Made by a program: the position numbers and the translations under genes
Notes under the pieces: model-generated
Seen by the model: the letters and a program-made list of their open reading frames with translations, nothing else
What the model was told of the DNA's origin: nothing
The model's database searches: none
Source of the DNA: Flaviramulus basaltis
GTDB lineage: Bacteria > Bacteroidota > Bacteroidia > Flavobacteriales > Flavobacteriaceae
Direction: 5' to 3'
DNA: 64,000 nt
Assembly: GCF_900114265.1 (NCBI RefSeq)
Contig: NZ_FPKV01000001.1
Location: 248,001-312,000, forward strand
Part shown: positions 45,585 through 56,232 of the stretch, piece after piece
Layout: the number at the start of each line of letters is the position of its first letter
Numbering within the stretch: the stretch's first letter is position 1

Positions 45585-46775
45585 TTATGGAACAAGTTCA
45601 ACTATTAATGGATTGTTTATACGTCTAGAAAAAACAACCAAATAATCTTCCCATTCCTCCTTGCTTTTGAATTGTCCGCTCGCCTTCCAACCAAATCCTG
45701 CATAATAAACTACCTGATTATTTTCAACTTTTAAATGGGCGTAGACATTACTTAAATCCTTTATATTACTATCGTAAGTTTCAAAATCAAGAAAAGTACT
45801 TTTTTTAGCTATGATACCTGTACCAATTTCCGATTCCTCCAAGGTTTCCCAATAACTCACCCAACCTTCATCAGAATCGCCCGATACATTCCCTTTTCTA
45901 TCATGTAAGGTTAAACCAGAATAGATAGTATTAGCACCCTCTAAAGAAATAATAAACCTTGTAAGGTTATTACCTAAATCTAAACTCATCACTCTTGATT
46001 CCTTAATGGTATTTCCAGCTGCATCCCAGTCTTCATACTCCAGATAAAAACTTGTACGTAAGGGACCTGTAGTGATTGTTTTATATTTAACATAATTTTT
46101 TGAGTAATAATATGAACTATCAACTTTAACAGCTATACCCCCTACACCACGACTAGCGCCTACATGAAAATTATCTAAACCTTCTCCAGTGTCTTTATGA
46201 TAAGTCCCAGTTTTTTCAGTATATTTTTTATACCATTTATTAATAATTGGGTAAGGCACTCTCTTTAGCCAGGCATCAACGCCACTTGATAGAGTAGGTT
46301 CTTTTAGATTGTTTTCATACCTAAATTGAGCATTAGGTCCATAAACCCTGAATGCCACTTTATTGTTCTCCCAAGCATAATCATCAGTGCGTTCTGGCAC
46401 GAATCTAGAATAACAGAGTTCAGGAGCTTTTGGTTTTTCGGTGTCGGTTACAGCAACAATGTTAAAAGTTTTTTCTGAATTTGCCGCCATTTCTGGTTGA
46501 AACAAAATTTGATCCATGATACCATCACCATCGTTGTCGACAGTTTGTGTAACTTGTAATTTCCCTGTACCTTCATCTTGAATTCCCAATGTAGACAAAT
46601 CTTCAACCTTTAAAAAATCTTTTGTTAATTCGACAACCTCAAAAGTTCGCTCAATATCAAGTGTATTTTTCACTATAATCGAAAATCTCTTTTCCTTTTG
46701 TGAGCATGAATAACTAATAATGAGACCCACCAACAAACAAGCATATATGTTTAAATGTTTATGTTTCATAGTCAT
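45585..46775 (-). CDS. DUF4861 lipoprotein
   Basis: A 396-residue protein with a signal sequence and lipobox (ISYSC, Cys24). The body contains FRVYGPNAQF, HVGASRGVGGIAV and YWETLEESEIGTGI, characteristic of DUF4861 proteins, which occur in many pectin and uronate loci of Bacteroidota. An activity is not established; carbohydrate binding or lysis is speculated. It lies 15 bases after the GH28 gene. Confidence 0.83.
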   Translation of the reverse strand: MTMKHKHLNIYACLLVGLIISYSCSQKEKRFSIIVKNTLDIERTFEVVELTKDFLKVEDLSTLGIQDEGTGKLQVTQTVDNDGDGIMDQILFQPEMAANSEKTFNIVAVTDTEKPKAPELCYSRFVPERTDDYAWENNKVAFRVYGPNAQFRYENNLKEPTLSSGVDAWLKRVPYPIINKWYKKYTEKTGTYHKDTGEGLDNFHVGASRGVGGIAVKVDSSYYYSKNYVKYKTITTGPLRTSFYLEYEDWDAAGNTIKESRVMSLDLGNNLTRFIISLEGANTIYSGLTLHDRKGNVSGDSDEGWVSYWETLEESEIGTGIIAKKSTFLDFETYDSNIKDLSNVYAHLKVENNQVVYYAGFGWKASGQFKSKEEWEDYLVVFSRRINNPLIVELVP

Positions 46776-46790
46776 ATTCTTTTAAGACAG

Positions 46791-48284
46791 TTATTCATTT
46801 ATAACTGAAGCTTTATATAGCCAATTATTATCCAACTTTAGGTTCTCTGTGTTTTTTGATTGCAAAAATATTTCAGTTGATACTTTGGTTTTGCAATTAT
46901 GAATATAGACGTCGTTACTATTACTTAATCGTATTACTGCTTCTTTGTTCTCTAAATTATCAGACTTAAAGCCATCAATATCTACAGTTTCTCCATTATC
47001 AATAATTAAAGGATTTCCATTTTCACAATTAACATGCACATTTTTAAATTCAGCATTTTCTATAAAACTAGCTTGAAATCCGTTTTTAGATGAAAAGTTT
47101 GAGTTTACTATGGATAAGCCTTCTACAGGGGCTTCAGGTAAACCTTTTACTATAAGAGCATTCTTAACATTGACAGCCGTAATATTACTCAACCGAATAT
47201 TTTTAAAAAAAGGTGTTTCAATGGTAACAGGTAATTTAGCTGTGTCCTTATTACCGTAATACATATCTATGGAAATAGCAGTGGTGACATTATTCATTAT
47301 AATATTATCAGCTCTATAATTTTCAACAACACCACCTCTTCCACGGCCAGTTTTTATTCTAATACCACGAGAAGTTCCATTAAACACACAATTAGAAACA
47401 GTTATATTTCTAACATCTCCAGACATTTCACTTCCTATTCCTATGGCACTATGCCCATTTGCAAAAGTACAGTTGCTAATAACTATATTTTCGCAAGATT
47501 TTGCCACTCTTCTTCCATCTTCATTATATCCCGATTTAATTGTAATACAATCATCCCCACAATCAACAAAACAATTTAATATCCGTACATTTTTACAGGA
47601 CTCTGGATTTATTCCATCTGTATTAGGGGAGTCGTGAGGCTGAACTATAGAAATTTTCTCTATGGTTACATTTTCACAATACACCGGATGAATTGTCCAT
47701 GATGGTGAATTCACAAGCATTAATTCTGAAATCAAAACGTTGCTACAATTATACAGGTTTATCATTCTTGGTCGTGGCACCTTTAATGGACTTCCAATGG
47801 GATTGTCAGGTTCCCTTTCTGTTATTCCATTTTGCATCCTAATATCTCGGGTTCTGTAAAATGCTTCCCACCAAGCTTCACCTTGACCATTAAGCGTGCC
47901 CCTGCCTGTAATGGTAACATTTTGTAAATCATGCCCCGTAAATAAGGAGGCATATACTTTTCTTTCAATCCCTTCCCATCGCCCATCAACTATTGGACAG
48001 TTTTCAATATCATTGTCAAATAAAAGCGTGGCTCCCGACATAACCTCAAAATTAATATTACTTTTTAGGAACAATGGTCCGGATAAATAATTCCCAGGAG
48101 GTACTATCACTTTTCCACCCCCACTGGCATTACATTTGTCAATGGCTGTTTGAATAGCTTTGGTACAGAGCATGGCTCCATCACCTATAGCTCCATAATC
48201 CTTAATGTTATATATACCATCTTCTTGTGAAAGCCCTACTATTGGAAGGCAAATAAATTGAATGAGTAATATGATTTTTTTCAT
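46791..48284 (-). CDS. GH28 polygalacturonase-like enzyme, canonical active site
   Basis: A 497-residue secreted protein (signal peptide about 1-19) folding as a right-handed beta-helix. It shows all GH28 hallmarks: NTD (221-223), DD (244-245), a GH pair in ANGHSAIGIGSE (His278) and RIK (309-311). It hydrolyses alpha-galacturonide bonds by inversion. It is one of three GH28 paralogues in the operon and the only one with every catalytic motif intact. Confidence 0.93.
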   Translation of the reverse strand: MKKIILLIQFICLPIVGLSQEDGIYNIKDYGAIGDGAMLCTKAIQTAIDKCNASGGGKVIVPPGNYLSGPLFLKSNINFEVMSGATLLFDNDIENCPIVDGRWEGIERKVYASLFTGHDLQNVTITGRGTLNGQGEAWWEAFYRTRDIRMQNGITEREPDNPIGSPLKVPRPRMINLYNCSNVLISELMLVNSPSWTIHPVYCENVTIEKISIVQPHDSPNTDGINPESCKNVRILNCFVDCGDDCITIKSGYNEDGRRVAKSCENIVISNCTFANGHSAIGIGSEMSGDVRNITVSNCVFNGTSRGIRIKTGRGRGGVVENYRADNIIMNNVTTAISIDMYYGNKDTAKLPVTIETPFFKNIRLSNITAVNVKNALIVKGLPEAPVEGLSIVNSNFSSKNGFQASFIENAEFKNVHVNCENGNPLIIDNGETVDIDGFKSDNLENKEAVIRLSNSNDVYIHNCKTKVSTEIFLQSKNTENLKLDNNWLYKASVINE

Positions 48285-48344
48285 GATATTAATAATTTTA
48301 TATAAAAGTGTAAGTACTATTAAATTTTTGTTCGTCTAATTTTT

Positions 48345-49928
48345 TTAATTCATTATAGAAATTTCATCCTTGGGCACTTCGTCACTAACATCTAAATGAA
48401 TAGTGTTACCCAAATAATTGTGAAGGATTATATTTTTAGTGGTACCTCCATAAACTTTATACTGTTTAGGCGATGTATAATTTACTGTAATATCTACATT
48501 GACAGCATCCTCTATATCTATAACCTTATTGTTGCTATCTCTAACTGTTAACCCATCAATACTCAAATTTTTGATACTCTTTCCATTTAAAATATCCGTA
48601 GCTTCTGAGCGCATCAAAATATTTTTCAATAAAAGCCCGTCTACATTTTTGATTTTCATACCATCTATAGAGCTAATGTCCATGTTACTAAAACTTAAGT
48701 CCTTGAAATTACTTTCTCCCAACCCATATAAAAAAACGGGATATTTTATATTGGACATGGTTATATTTGAAAAATGAATGTTTTGAAGTTTGGGCGTGCT
48801 TTTAGTTATAGGCATATACTGAATAGAGTCTTTATCATAATACATGGCATTGATGTGAATAGCAGCTGGAACACCATCAAAACAATAAAGAATATCCTTG
48901 ATGATCATATTGTTTACCCTTACATTTTTAATATAGCCGCCACGTTCCCTATTGGTTTTAATATGAATTCCTTTTCCCGTATTTTCCATAATACAATTAC
49001 TAATGACTACATCTTCAACACCCGCAGACATTTCACTGCCTATTGCCACACCCGCTGCACCATGTATCATCGTACAATTGCTTATCTGTATATTCCTTGA
49101 GGGTTTATAATTTTCGCGTGCCTCAGATCCTTTTCCCGATTTAATGGCAATACAATCATCACCAACATCGATAACACAATTGGTGATTTTTACATTTCTA
49201 CTGGATTCTGGATTAATACCATCTGTATTTGAAGATTCTTCAGGGTTTTTAATATAAACACCGTCTACAGTTACATTGTCACAATCCACAAAATGAACGG
49301 TCCAAAATGGCGCGTTTATTATTTTAATATCCTTTATTTTTATGCGTGAGCTATTTAAAAATTGTATAAAAAGTGGTCGTTGAAAGCCAGACTGATCCAA
49401 ATTCTTTTTCTCTGGATTGTTTTCGGCAAAAATCTGTTGCCATTTATTTGGTTCTCTTTTAATCCCTTGCTTTTTATATTTTCGGATGTCCATAATAGCT
49501 TTTTGCCATATCTCTCCTTGTCCATCAACCGTTCCCATACCTGTAATAGCAACATTCTGAAGATTGTTTCCATAGATTAAAGGTGAAAACCCAATGCCAT
49601 TCGCGCCCTGAAACCTTGTTGGAACCATTGGCAGATAATCATCAAAATCCTTACTGAATTTTATAATTGCCCCTGCATCAATATGAAGCGTAATATTACT
49701 TTTTAAATGAATTGGGCCTGTAAGATAATCGCCTGCGGGAAAATAAACCGTTCCTCCTCCCTGTGATGCAGCTTTTTCAATAGCAGCTTTTATCTCCGAT
49801 GTATTTTTATATACACCATCATTCTTTACTCCATAGTCAAGAACATTTATAACATTTTGAGTGTACACTGTCGTTACAACAAAAAATAGAAGTATTACAT
49901 GTGATAGGTTCAAAAAAATTTTATTCAT
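48345..49928 (-). CDS. GH28-family enzyme with altered His and Arg motifs
   Basis: A 527-residue secreted beta-helix protein. NTD (234-236) and DD (257-258) are present, but the segment aligned to GHG reads HGAAGVAIGSE, placing Ala291 where GH28 has the active-site His, and RIK is HIK (322-324). The two Asp general acid/base positions remain, so activity is possible on an altered substrate, perhaps an exo-acting or rhamnogalacturonan form. It is followed 60 bases later by the canonical GH28. Confidence 0.88.
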   Translation of the reverse strand: MNKIFLNLSHVILLFFVVTTVYTQNVINVLDYGVKNDGVYKNTSEIKAAIEKAASQGGGTVYFPAGDYLTGPIHLKSNITLHIDAGAIIKFSKDFDDYLPMVPTRFQGANGIGFSPLIYGNNLQNVAITGMGTVDGQGEIWQKAIMDIRKYKKQGIKREPNKWQQIFAENNPEKKNLDQSGFQRPLFIQFLNSSRIKIKDIKIINAPFWTVHFVDCDNVTVDGVYIKNPEESSNTDGINPESSRNVKITNCVIDVGDDCIAIKSGKGSEARENYKPSRNIQISNCTMIHGAAGVAIGSEMSAGVEDVVISNCIMENTGKGIHIKTNRERGGYIKNVRVNNMIIKDILYCFDGVPAAIHINAMYYDKDSIQYMPITKSTPKLQNIHFSNITMSNIKYPVFLYGLGESNFKDLSFSNMDISSIDGMKIKNVDGLLLKNILMRSEATDILNGKSIKNLSIDGLTVRDSNNKVIDIEDAVNVDITVNYTSPKQYKVYGGTTKNIILHNYLGNTIHLDVSDEVPKDEISIMN

Positions 49929-49945
49929 AGGTAGTTGTTAAATGG

Positions 49946-52198
49946 TTATTTTAATTGAGTTGTAGCCTTCATCTCATCTACCATAATTGTAAAATCTCCC
50001 TTTTCTACAACGCGCTCCATATTTTGATTCCATAATGAAAATGCTTTATAAGGAATTTTCATTTCAATAAGCTTTGTTTCATTAGGCAATAGCTTTACCT
50101 TACGAAACGCTGCTAAGGACTTCACTGGAGTTGTTACTGATGCATAATTGTCTCTTACGTACACAAGTATAGTCTCATCGACAGGCAAATTACCGCTATT
50201 GGATACACTAAACTTAATGCTTACTGGTTGTTCATTCGTAATTTCATCATCTACAACCAGATTATTATAAGTAACGGTAGTATAATGCATACCTGAACCA
50301 AATTCATATAAAAATTCTGTTGGTTCATCATTGTAGGATCTGAAATATGCTGCTGGCCTATGATTATAAAACGCAGGCAGCTGCCCTGAACTCACAGGTA
50401 TAGTAATAGGTAATTTTCCAGAAGGATTATAACGACCAAAAATAATATCTGCCAAAGCCTGACCTCCAAACTCTCCTGGTTCCCAAGCATAAATTATGGC
50501 ACTGGCCAATTCTTTTGCTTTCTTAATGGCTCTGGGTTTACCTGAAATAATAACAACTACAACTGGTTTACCAGCATCATAAGCTGCCTGTATCAATTCA
50601 TCTTGTCTGCCAAATAATTTTAGATTTGCACCATCTGAGTTTTCTCCACTAGTACGGACAACTTCTGTACTACGCGTAGGATTATCTCCTAAAACCAAAA
50701 CGGTAATATCTGATTCTGATGCTCGCAGTTTGGTCTCTTCAATATCCTTATCAGAAATATTGCTATGGTCTCCACTAGCATAGTAATCTAAAGTTATTGG
50801 TTCATTTTTAAAGGCTTCTAAAATCGTGATAATTTGATCATCCTTCTGGATTGCCGTCCAATCTCCAAGAATGGTTTGATTGTTAGCATTAGGGCCTGTT
50901 AAAAAAATACGGGTTTGTTTTGAATTCTTTAATGGTAATAAATTGCTTCTGTTTTTCAGTAACACCATAGACTTTTGCGCGGCTTCCAATGCTAATGATT
51001 TTGCCGTATCTGATCTTAAATTAACTTTAGATGGATCTACCAATACTTTTTCAAAGAGGCCTAACGAAAACTTATATCTTAAAATACTTTTTACTGCTTG
51101 CTCAATTCGCTTTTCAGAGATTTCACCTTCTTCCACTTGTGATACTACAGTTTCAAAAAATCCTGGACCATGCATATTCACATCGACACCTGCATTTACA
51201 GCTAGTTTATTTGCTTCCTCTTGTGAAGATGCTATTTTATGTAATGAATGAAGTCGCTTGACATCCATCCAATCGCTAACTACAAATCCATTGAAACCCA
51301 AACTATCTCTAAGTCGCGTTTTAAGTAAATCCTTATTGGCATGACAAGGAATACCATTCAAATCGTGATGAGCAGCCATTATTGTGGCACAACCCTCATT
51401 AATAATGCTCTCAAACGGAGGTAACCAAATTTCATTAAGGGCTCTTTCTGAAACATCCATAGGACTAAAATTAAGACCTCGTATAGGTTGACTTCCAGCC
51501 ACAAAATGTTTTCCACAGGCTAAAACACTTGACTCTAAGCTATTATTTTGATAGCCTTTAACCATAGCACGACCCATTTCTCCAACCAAAAACGGGTCTT
51601 CTCCAAAGGTCTCTCCTATACGCCCCCATCGTGCATCTCGACCAACATCTACATTTGGAGAAAACGTCCAGTGACAACCTGTTTGTCTCATTTCTTTAGC
51701 CGTAATAGTTGCCATCTTTTTTACCAATAAGGTATCAAATGTACTTGCCATACCTATTGGTGTAGGAAAAACAGTGGCTCCTTCGTATCTGGCGTGCCCA
51801 TGTATGGCATCTTCTGCAATAAGTAATGGGATTTTAAGTCTGGACTGCAATGCAATACGTTGAAGAAAATTAGCTTCATCAACCCCTTTAACAAGTAAAA
51901 AAGACCCAATCTCTCCCTTTTTTACCCGATCTTTTACATCTTTAACTTCTAGTCCTGGATAGAAGTCTTTTCTACCTTGGTTTTCAATATCATCCAATTG
52001 ATCTGCAATGGTTAACCCTTGCATGTACTTTAATCCCACATACTGGGTCATCTGGCCCACTTTTTCTTTTAGTGTCATCCGACTATAAAGGTCATCAACA
52101 CGTTCTTCAACCGAAAGATGAGGGTTGAAATACTCTTGAGAGAACGATAAGAAAATGTTCCCTAATAACATGACAAAAACTATAACTTTTCGAACCAT
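49946..52198 (-). CDS. GH3 beta-glycosidase (BglX-like)
   Basis: A 750-residue secreted protein with a signal peptide and the two GH3 domains. The nucleophile Asp lies in GFNGFVVSDWMDV near residue 310. The second domain contains LALEAAQKSMVLLKNR and VLGDNPTRS, and a C-terminal fibronectin-III-like domain follows. BglX enzymes remove beta-glucose or beta-xylose from non-reducing ends. Its place here suggests it trims neutral side chains. Confidence 0.92.
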   Translation of the reverse strand: MVRKVIVFVMLLGNIFLSFSQEYFNPHLSVEERVDDLYSRMTLKEKVGQMTQYVGLKYMQGLTIADQLDDIENQGRKDFYPGLEVKDVKDRVKKGEIGSFLLVKGVDEANFLQRIALQSRLKIPLLIAEDAIHGHARYEGATVFPTPIGMASTFDTLLVKKMATITAKEMRQTGCHWTFSPNVDVGRDARWGRIGETFGEDPFLVGEMGRAMVKGYQNNSLESSVLACGKHFVAGSQPIRGLNFSPMDVSERALNEIWLPPFESIINEGCATIMAAHHDLNGIPCHANKDLLKTRLRDSLGFNGFVVSDWMDVKRLHSLHKIASSQEEANKLAVNAGVDVNMHGPGFFETVVSQVEEGEISEKRIEQAVKSILRYKFSLGLFEKVLVDPSKVNLRSDTAKSLALEAAQKSMVLLKNRSNLLPLKNSKQTRIFLTGPNANNQTILGDWTAIQKDDQIITILEAFKNEPITLDYYASGDHSNISDKDIEETKLRASESDITVLVLGDNPTRSTEVVRTSGENSDGANLKLFGRQDELIQAAYDAGKPVVVVIISGKPRAIKKAKELASAIIYAWEPGEFGGQALADIIFGRYNPSGKLPITIPVSSGQLPAFYNHRPAAYFRSYNDEPTEFLYEFGSGMHYTTVTYNNLVVDDEITNEQPVSIKFSVSNSGNLPVDETILVYVRDNYASVTTPVKSLAAFRKVKLLPNETKLIEMKIPYKAFSLWNQNMERVVEKGDFTIMVDEMKATTQLK

Positions 52199-52236
52199 TT
52201 ATTTAAATTTAGATTGGTGTTTATTATTCAGACACT

Positions 52237-54612
52237 TTAAGGTTGAACACTTAAAGTCCCTTGAGCCTCAACGTTCTTATATTGAGCCGTTATTTTGTAA
52301 TCAGTTTTATCACTCCCTGTCTTTAAGAGTATTGATGAAATACCTGCTTTTATTGTAGCGGGATTGTCACCTATCAACATCCCATCGGTACCCGAATCAA
52401 TTGTAAACAGAACTTGTCCGTCTTCATACGGAAGCTGGGTTCCGTTTTCGTCCCGAACCACTGCCCTAACAAAAATGTCGTCATTTGCAGAAGCCTTAAT
52501 GCCACTCTCATCAAACTCAATTGTCATATTTTTGAAATCGTTTGGTGTGATTAAAGCATCACGAACAACAGCTTCGCCCTTTATATAACCAACAGCTACA
52601 AGAGTACCTGCTTGAAACTTTTCTACTTTAAATGTGAATGGTGGGTTTTTAAGATTTGTTGAAATCCTGTTGGTATCTGGCCTTTGTTTGCTTATTTGTT
52701 CACCGTTTAAAAGCAAGGCAACTTCATCACAATTACTAAATACCCTAACATCCAATGACGAGTCTGGAGTCCAATAACTAGCAATAGAAACCATTGGTGA
52801 TGCTTTCTCTTCTATGGCACGCTGACTTCGGTAAAAATCATAACTGAATTTTGGAAGTCTATCAATACTCATAATTCCGGAAGCTTCCAAATCATCATGA
52901 TACCCTCTATTGTAATCAAACATAACCCAATAACCATCTGCATGTGCTGGCGTATAAAGATTGTCATTGTGTGCTTCCTGAATGTTTGTTGCCTGTTGCA
53001 AAAGTGCCTTTTCTCCAAATTCCAATAATTGCCTACTGGTTCGTTCAGATTCTTTAAGATCATTCCAACTATCTTGATTTAACCCTGCATTTTGAGCATA
53101 ATATTCCCAATCTCCATATTCAGAAACGTTATATGGTTTTTTAGTTTCAATAGTGTTATCATGTCTATGTTGTCTGGCTTGTAAAAAAATATCATAACCA
53201 TACTCCATCCATCCAGCAGACAGGCTTTTACCAGTAGGATATTCCTCTTGTACTACCTTAATTAATCTATCGATAAACGCTTTTGGCATTTGAGTTTCAT
53301 TTAGAGATGCTTCCCAGGCCAATACACAGGGGTTATTGCGATCTCTCCGAATCATATCTCTTACTGTTTGCTCTACTTGATCTGCAAACTTTGGATCTTC
53401 ATTAAAATATTGCCAACCCGGTATGGCATCCAAAACAAACAATCCTAATGAGTTACAAGCTTCCATAAACGACGGAGCATGTGGATAGTGTGACAGTCTA
53501 ACATAATCGAAACCAGCTTCTTTTATTTTAACTGCATCACGCCATTGGGAATTATCGCTTATAGCATAGCCTAAATAGGGATAATCTTGATGCCTGTTTA
53601 CACCGCGCAAAAATATTGGTTCTCCATTTACATACAACTTTTGTCCTTTAAATTCTATATTTCTAAAACCTATGGCGTGAGATTCTTTATCAATAATTTT
53701 ACCCGATTCAGCAATGATACTTGTTACTAGGTTATAGGTTTGAGGTTTTATTGGACTCCAAAGTTCTGGCGTTAACACACTCATTTTAAGAGTAACCTCT
53801 TTATCTTGCAAAGAGTTAAGATGTTCTTCGGTCGATACTGCTCTAACTATTAGCTTATCTTCCTTATATAACTCGGATAGTACCGTAAACTTCTTATCTA
53901 CATCATACTCATTCCTTATATGAACTTTTATTGAAACTAATGCTTCATCTTTTGATATCTTAGGATAGGTCACAAATATACCTCCAGAAGCCGGTTTGTT
54001 TTCTAAAATTGGGTCTGTAATGTGGAGTTTGTCTTTAACAATAAGCCATGCATTTCTATACAAACCACTGTAGGTATTGAAATCTAAAATATTTAAAGGT
54101 TTAGGTCCTGTTATTGGATTATCTTCGTTATCAAGCTTAATTGATATGACATTTTTACCTTCAGTAAGGTATTGGGACATATCTACAACAACAGGTAAAT
54201 ATCCACCTAAATGTTGAGTTACATGAGTGTTATTTATCCAAACATCTGCCACATTCATAGCTCCATCAAGTTTCAACCTGTACGTTTTATCTAATTGATC
54301 CTTAGAAATATGCATGGTCTTTCGATACCAACAAATGCCCTGCCATTGCTTTAAGGTTACATAAGGCTCAAGGTTAGCTGTATGTGGTAAGGTAACTGTT
54401 TCCCATGGTTCATCTGAAAAATCAACTCCAATAGGAATCATTTCATTATTTTCCTCTTGATCCTCCAACTTTATAAACTTCCAATCATTGTTGAATTGGA
54501 AAACACTTACAAACTCTTCATCATATTCCTTATTTAAAGATGAATTACAGGAAAAAACAAACACTAAAATTAAATGGAAAAAAACTGATAAAAAATTGGA
54601 CTTAAGTTTCAT
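52237..54612 (-). CDS. GH2 glycoside hydrolase lipoprotein
   Basis: A 791-residue protein with a lipobox (VFVFSC, Cys22). A sugar-binding domain (about 60-210), Ig-like domain and TIM barrel (RGVNRHQDYPYLG) carry the acid/base Glu in AWEASLNETQM and nucleophile Glu in NVSEYGDWEYY. A C-terminal DUF4982-like region with additional Ig folds follows. GH2 covers beta-galactosidase, beta-glucuronidase and others. Within this locus, removal of beta-galactosyl or beta-uronosyl side groups is likely. Confidence 0.9.
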   Translation of the reverse strand: MKLKSNFLSVFFHLILVFVFSCNSSLNKEYDEEFVSVFQFNNDWKFIKLEDQEENNEMIPIGVDFSDEPWETVTLPHTANLEPYVTLKQWQGICWYRKTMHISKDQLDKTYRLKLDGAMNVADVWINNTHVTQHLGGYLPVVVDMSQYLTEGKNVISIKLDNEDNPITGPKPLNILDFNTYSGLYRNAWLIVKDKLHITDPILENKPASGGIFVTYPKISKDEALVSIKVHIRNEYDVDKKFTVLSELYKEDKLIVRAVSTEEHLNSLQDKEVTLKMSVLTPELWSPIKPQTYNLVTSIIAESGKIIDKESHAIGFRNIEFKGQKLYVNGEPIFLRGVNRHQDYPYLGYAISDNSQWRDAVKIKEAGFDYVRLSHYPHAPSFMEACNSLGLFVLDAIPGWQYFNEDPKFADQVEQTVRDMIRRDRNNPCVLAWEASLNETQMPKAFIDRLIKVVQEEYPTGKSLSAGWMEYGYDIFLQARQHRHDNTIETKKPYNVSEYGDWEYYAQNAGLNQDSWNDLKESERTSRQLLEFGEKALLQQATNIQEAHNDNLYTPAHADGYWVMFDYNRGYHDDLEASGIMSIDRLPKFSYDFYRSQRAIEEKASPMVSIASYWTPDSSLDVRVFSNCDEVALLLNGEQISKQRPDTNRISTNLKNPPFTFKVEKFQAGTLVAVGYIKGEAVVRDALITPNDFKNMTIEFDESGIKASANDDIFVRAVVRDENGTQLPYEDGQVLFTIDSGTDGMLIGDNPATIKAGISSILLKTGSDKTDYKITAQYKNVEAQGTLSVQP

Positions 54613-54613
54613 A

Positions 54614-56227
54614 TTAATTCATTTTTCGATCTTGTTTGGTTGCTAACTCTACTGTAACATTTTGCACCGATATATCTTTAACATTCTGAATACTAAAACC
54701 CTCTAGAGACTTGACTAACATATCTGTGAATGAGACCTGTTGAATTGGAAGTTCAGCAAATCCAGCAATGTAAATACCTCTCCCAACAGGATTATTTATT
54801 CTGATATTTTTAAATTGGATATTTCTAAAGAAAGGTGTTTCAGGTGTAAGTGGCTGAAACACTGTTGGACCTTTATCTTCTAGAGCATAATAATACTGAT
54901 CTATAGCTATTGGAGCATGATTCCATTTTCTATCTGTATGTTTAGTGTTTAAATAGGTAATATTTTCCACCCTAACATCTTCTACAAAAGTGTAGGACGC
55001 ATTTTTTTTTGTTTTAATATTTGCAATACTGGCGGCATCAATAAACGTACAATTCTTTACCAAAACACCTTTAACTTTACAGCCACTTCCAATAGCAAAT
55101 CCAAGAGGTGATGCACCAGGAGCTGCATTGCCGTCAAAAACGCAATCCAACACATTAATATTTTCACAAAAGCGGCTTTTTCCATCTCCTTTTAGTGCTA
55201 TACTATCATCTTGATTAGCAAAGAGACATCCTACAATGGTTACATTTCTTGAACCATACGGATCCAATCCATCGCCATTACGTCCTTTTACTGTAGAATA
55301 TTTTAAAATTTTAACATCTGAATAAATGACATTATCGATATAAATAAGAACATTATTAAACTTTGGTGAGTCTTGAAATGTTACACCCTGAATAAGAATA
55401 TTTGAACCTTTAACTAATTCTAGAAAACGAGGACGTGTTTCACCTTTTACTTTTTCTAAGCCTACTGGAAAATGTGGCCACCAAGTTTCTCCATTAGCAT
55501 CTAAAACACCTTCTCCGGTTATAGTTAAATTATGAATATTTGATCCATAAATTAAACTTTTTCCTGTATGAACTTTGTCACCATCAGTGTATGTCAATGT
55601 GGTTTTGAATCTTTTCAAAACACCTATATCGTCATATCCAATAAATGTGAGTAATGCTTCTTTTTCAAGCTCAAACGTCATATCACTTTTTAATTCAATT
55701 TGACCAACAAGGTAAGATCCTGCAGGAACAAAAACCGTTCCTCCTTTATCACAACTATTAATGGCATTTTGTATCGCTTCGGTATCATGTACTTTTCCAT
55801 TACCAATAGCACCAAAATCTTTTACATTAAAAATATTTCCTACCTTTTTAGTTGTAACATTAATCGCATTTTCTTCCAAAAACTTAGGCGCTTTACTTTT
55901 TGTAACACATACTGAAAAACTATAGGTGTGTTCAGGTGAAAGGTCTTTTACCGTATAGGTATGCTTATTTGCCGTTGCTATTTTAATACCATTTTGATAA
56001 ATATCATAAGACAATTTGGAGTGTGAATACTCTTCAAGCATAACGTTTGGCTCGTATTGATCATCCCAAAGAAGTAATACCGTAGACGATGTAACTCCAA
56101 GAGAAGGAGCTCTCAAATTCTTAATAAAGTTTGAAGCATTTTGTCCCCATACTTGTAATCCCATGCATAGAAAAATAATTATTAATTTAGTAATCTTATT
56201 TTTTATGCTTTTGATTTGTATGTTCAT
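54614..56227 (-). CDS. GH28-like beta-helix protein with N-terminal FN3 domain, divergent active site
   Basis: A 537-residue secreted protein with a fibronectin type III domain (about 35-125) before the helix. The GH28 core starts FNVKDFGAIGNGKVHDTEAI. NTD is replaced by NGD (317-319), DD is kept (340-341), GHG is lost (GASPLGFAIGSG) and RIK is NIK (403-405). It follows the CE7-like gene by five bases. Substrate specificity must differ from canonical polygalacturonase. Confidence 0.87.
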   Translation of the reverse strand: MNIQIKSIKNKITKLIIIFLCMGLQVWGQNASNFIKNLRAPSLGVTSSTVLLLWDDQYEPNVMLEEYSHSKLSYDIYQNGIKIATANKHTYTVKDLSPEHTYSFSVCVTKSKAPKFLEENAINVTTKKVGNIFNVKDFGAIGNGKVHDTEAIQNAINSCDKGGTVFVPAGSYLVGQIELKSDMTFELEKEALLTFIGYDDIGVLKRFKTTLTYTDGDKVHTGKSLIYGSNIHNLTITGEGVLDANGETWWPHFPVGLEKVKGETRPRFLELVKGSNILIQGVTFQDSPKFNNVLIYIDNVIYSDVKILKYSTVKGRNGDGLDPYGSRNVTIVGCLFANQDDSIALKGDGKSRFCENINVLDCVFDGNAAPGASPLGFAIGSGCKVKGVLVKNCTFIDAASIANIKTKKNASYTFVEDVRVENITYLNTKHTDRKWNHAPIAIDQYYYALEDKGPTVFQPLTPETPFFRNIQFKNIRINNPVGRGIYIAGFAELPIQQVSFTDMLVKSLEGFSIQNVKDISVQNVTVELATKQDRKMN

Positions 56228-56232
56228 AATTT

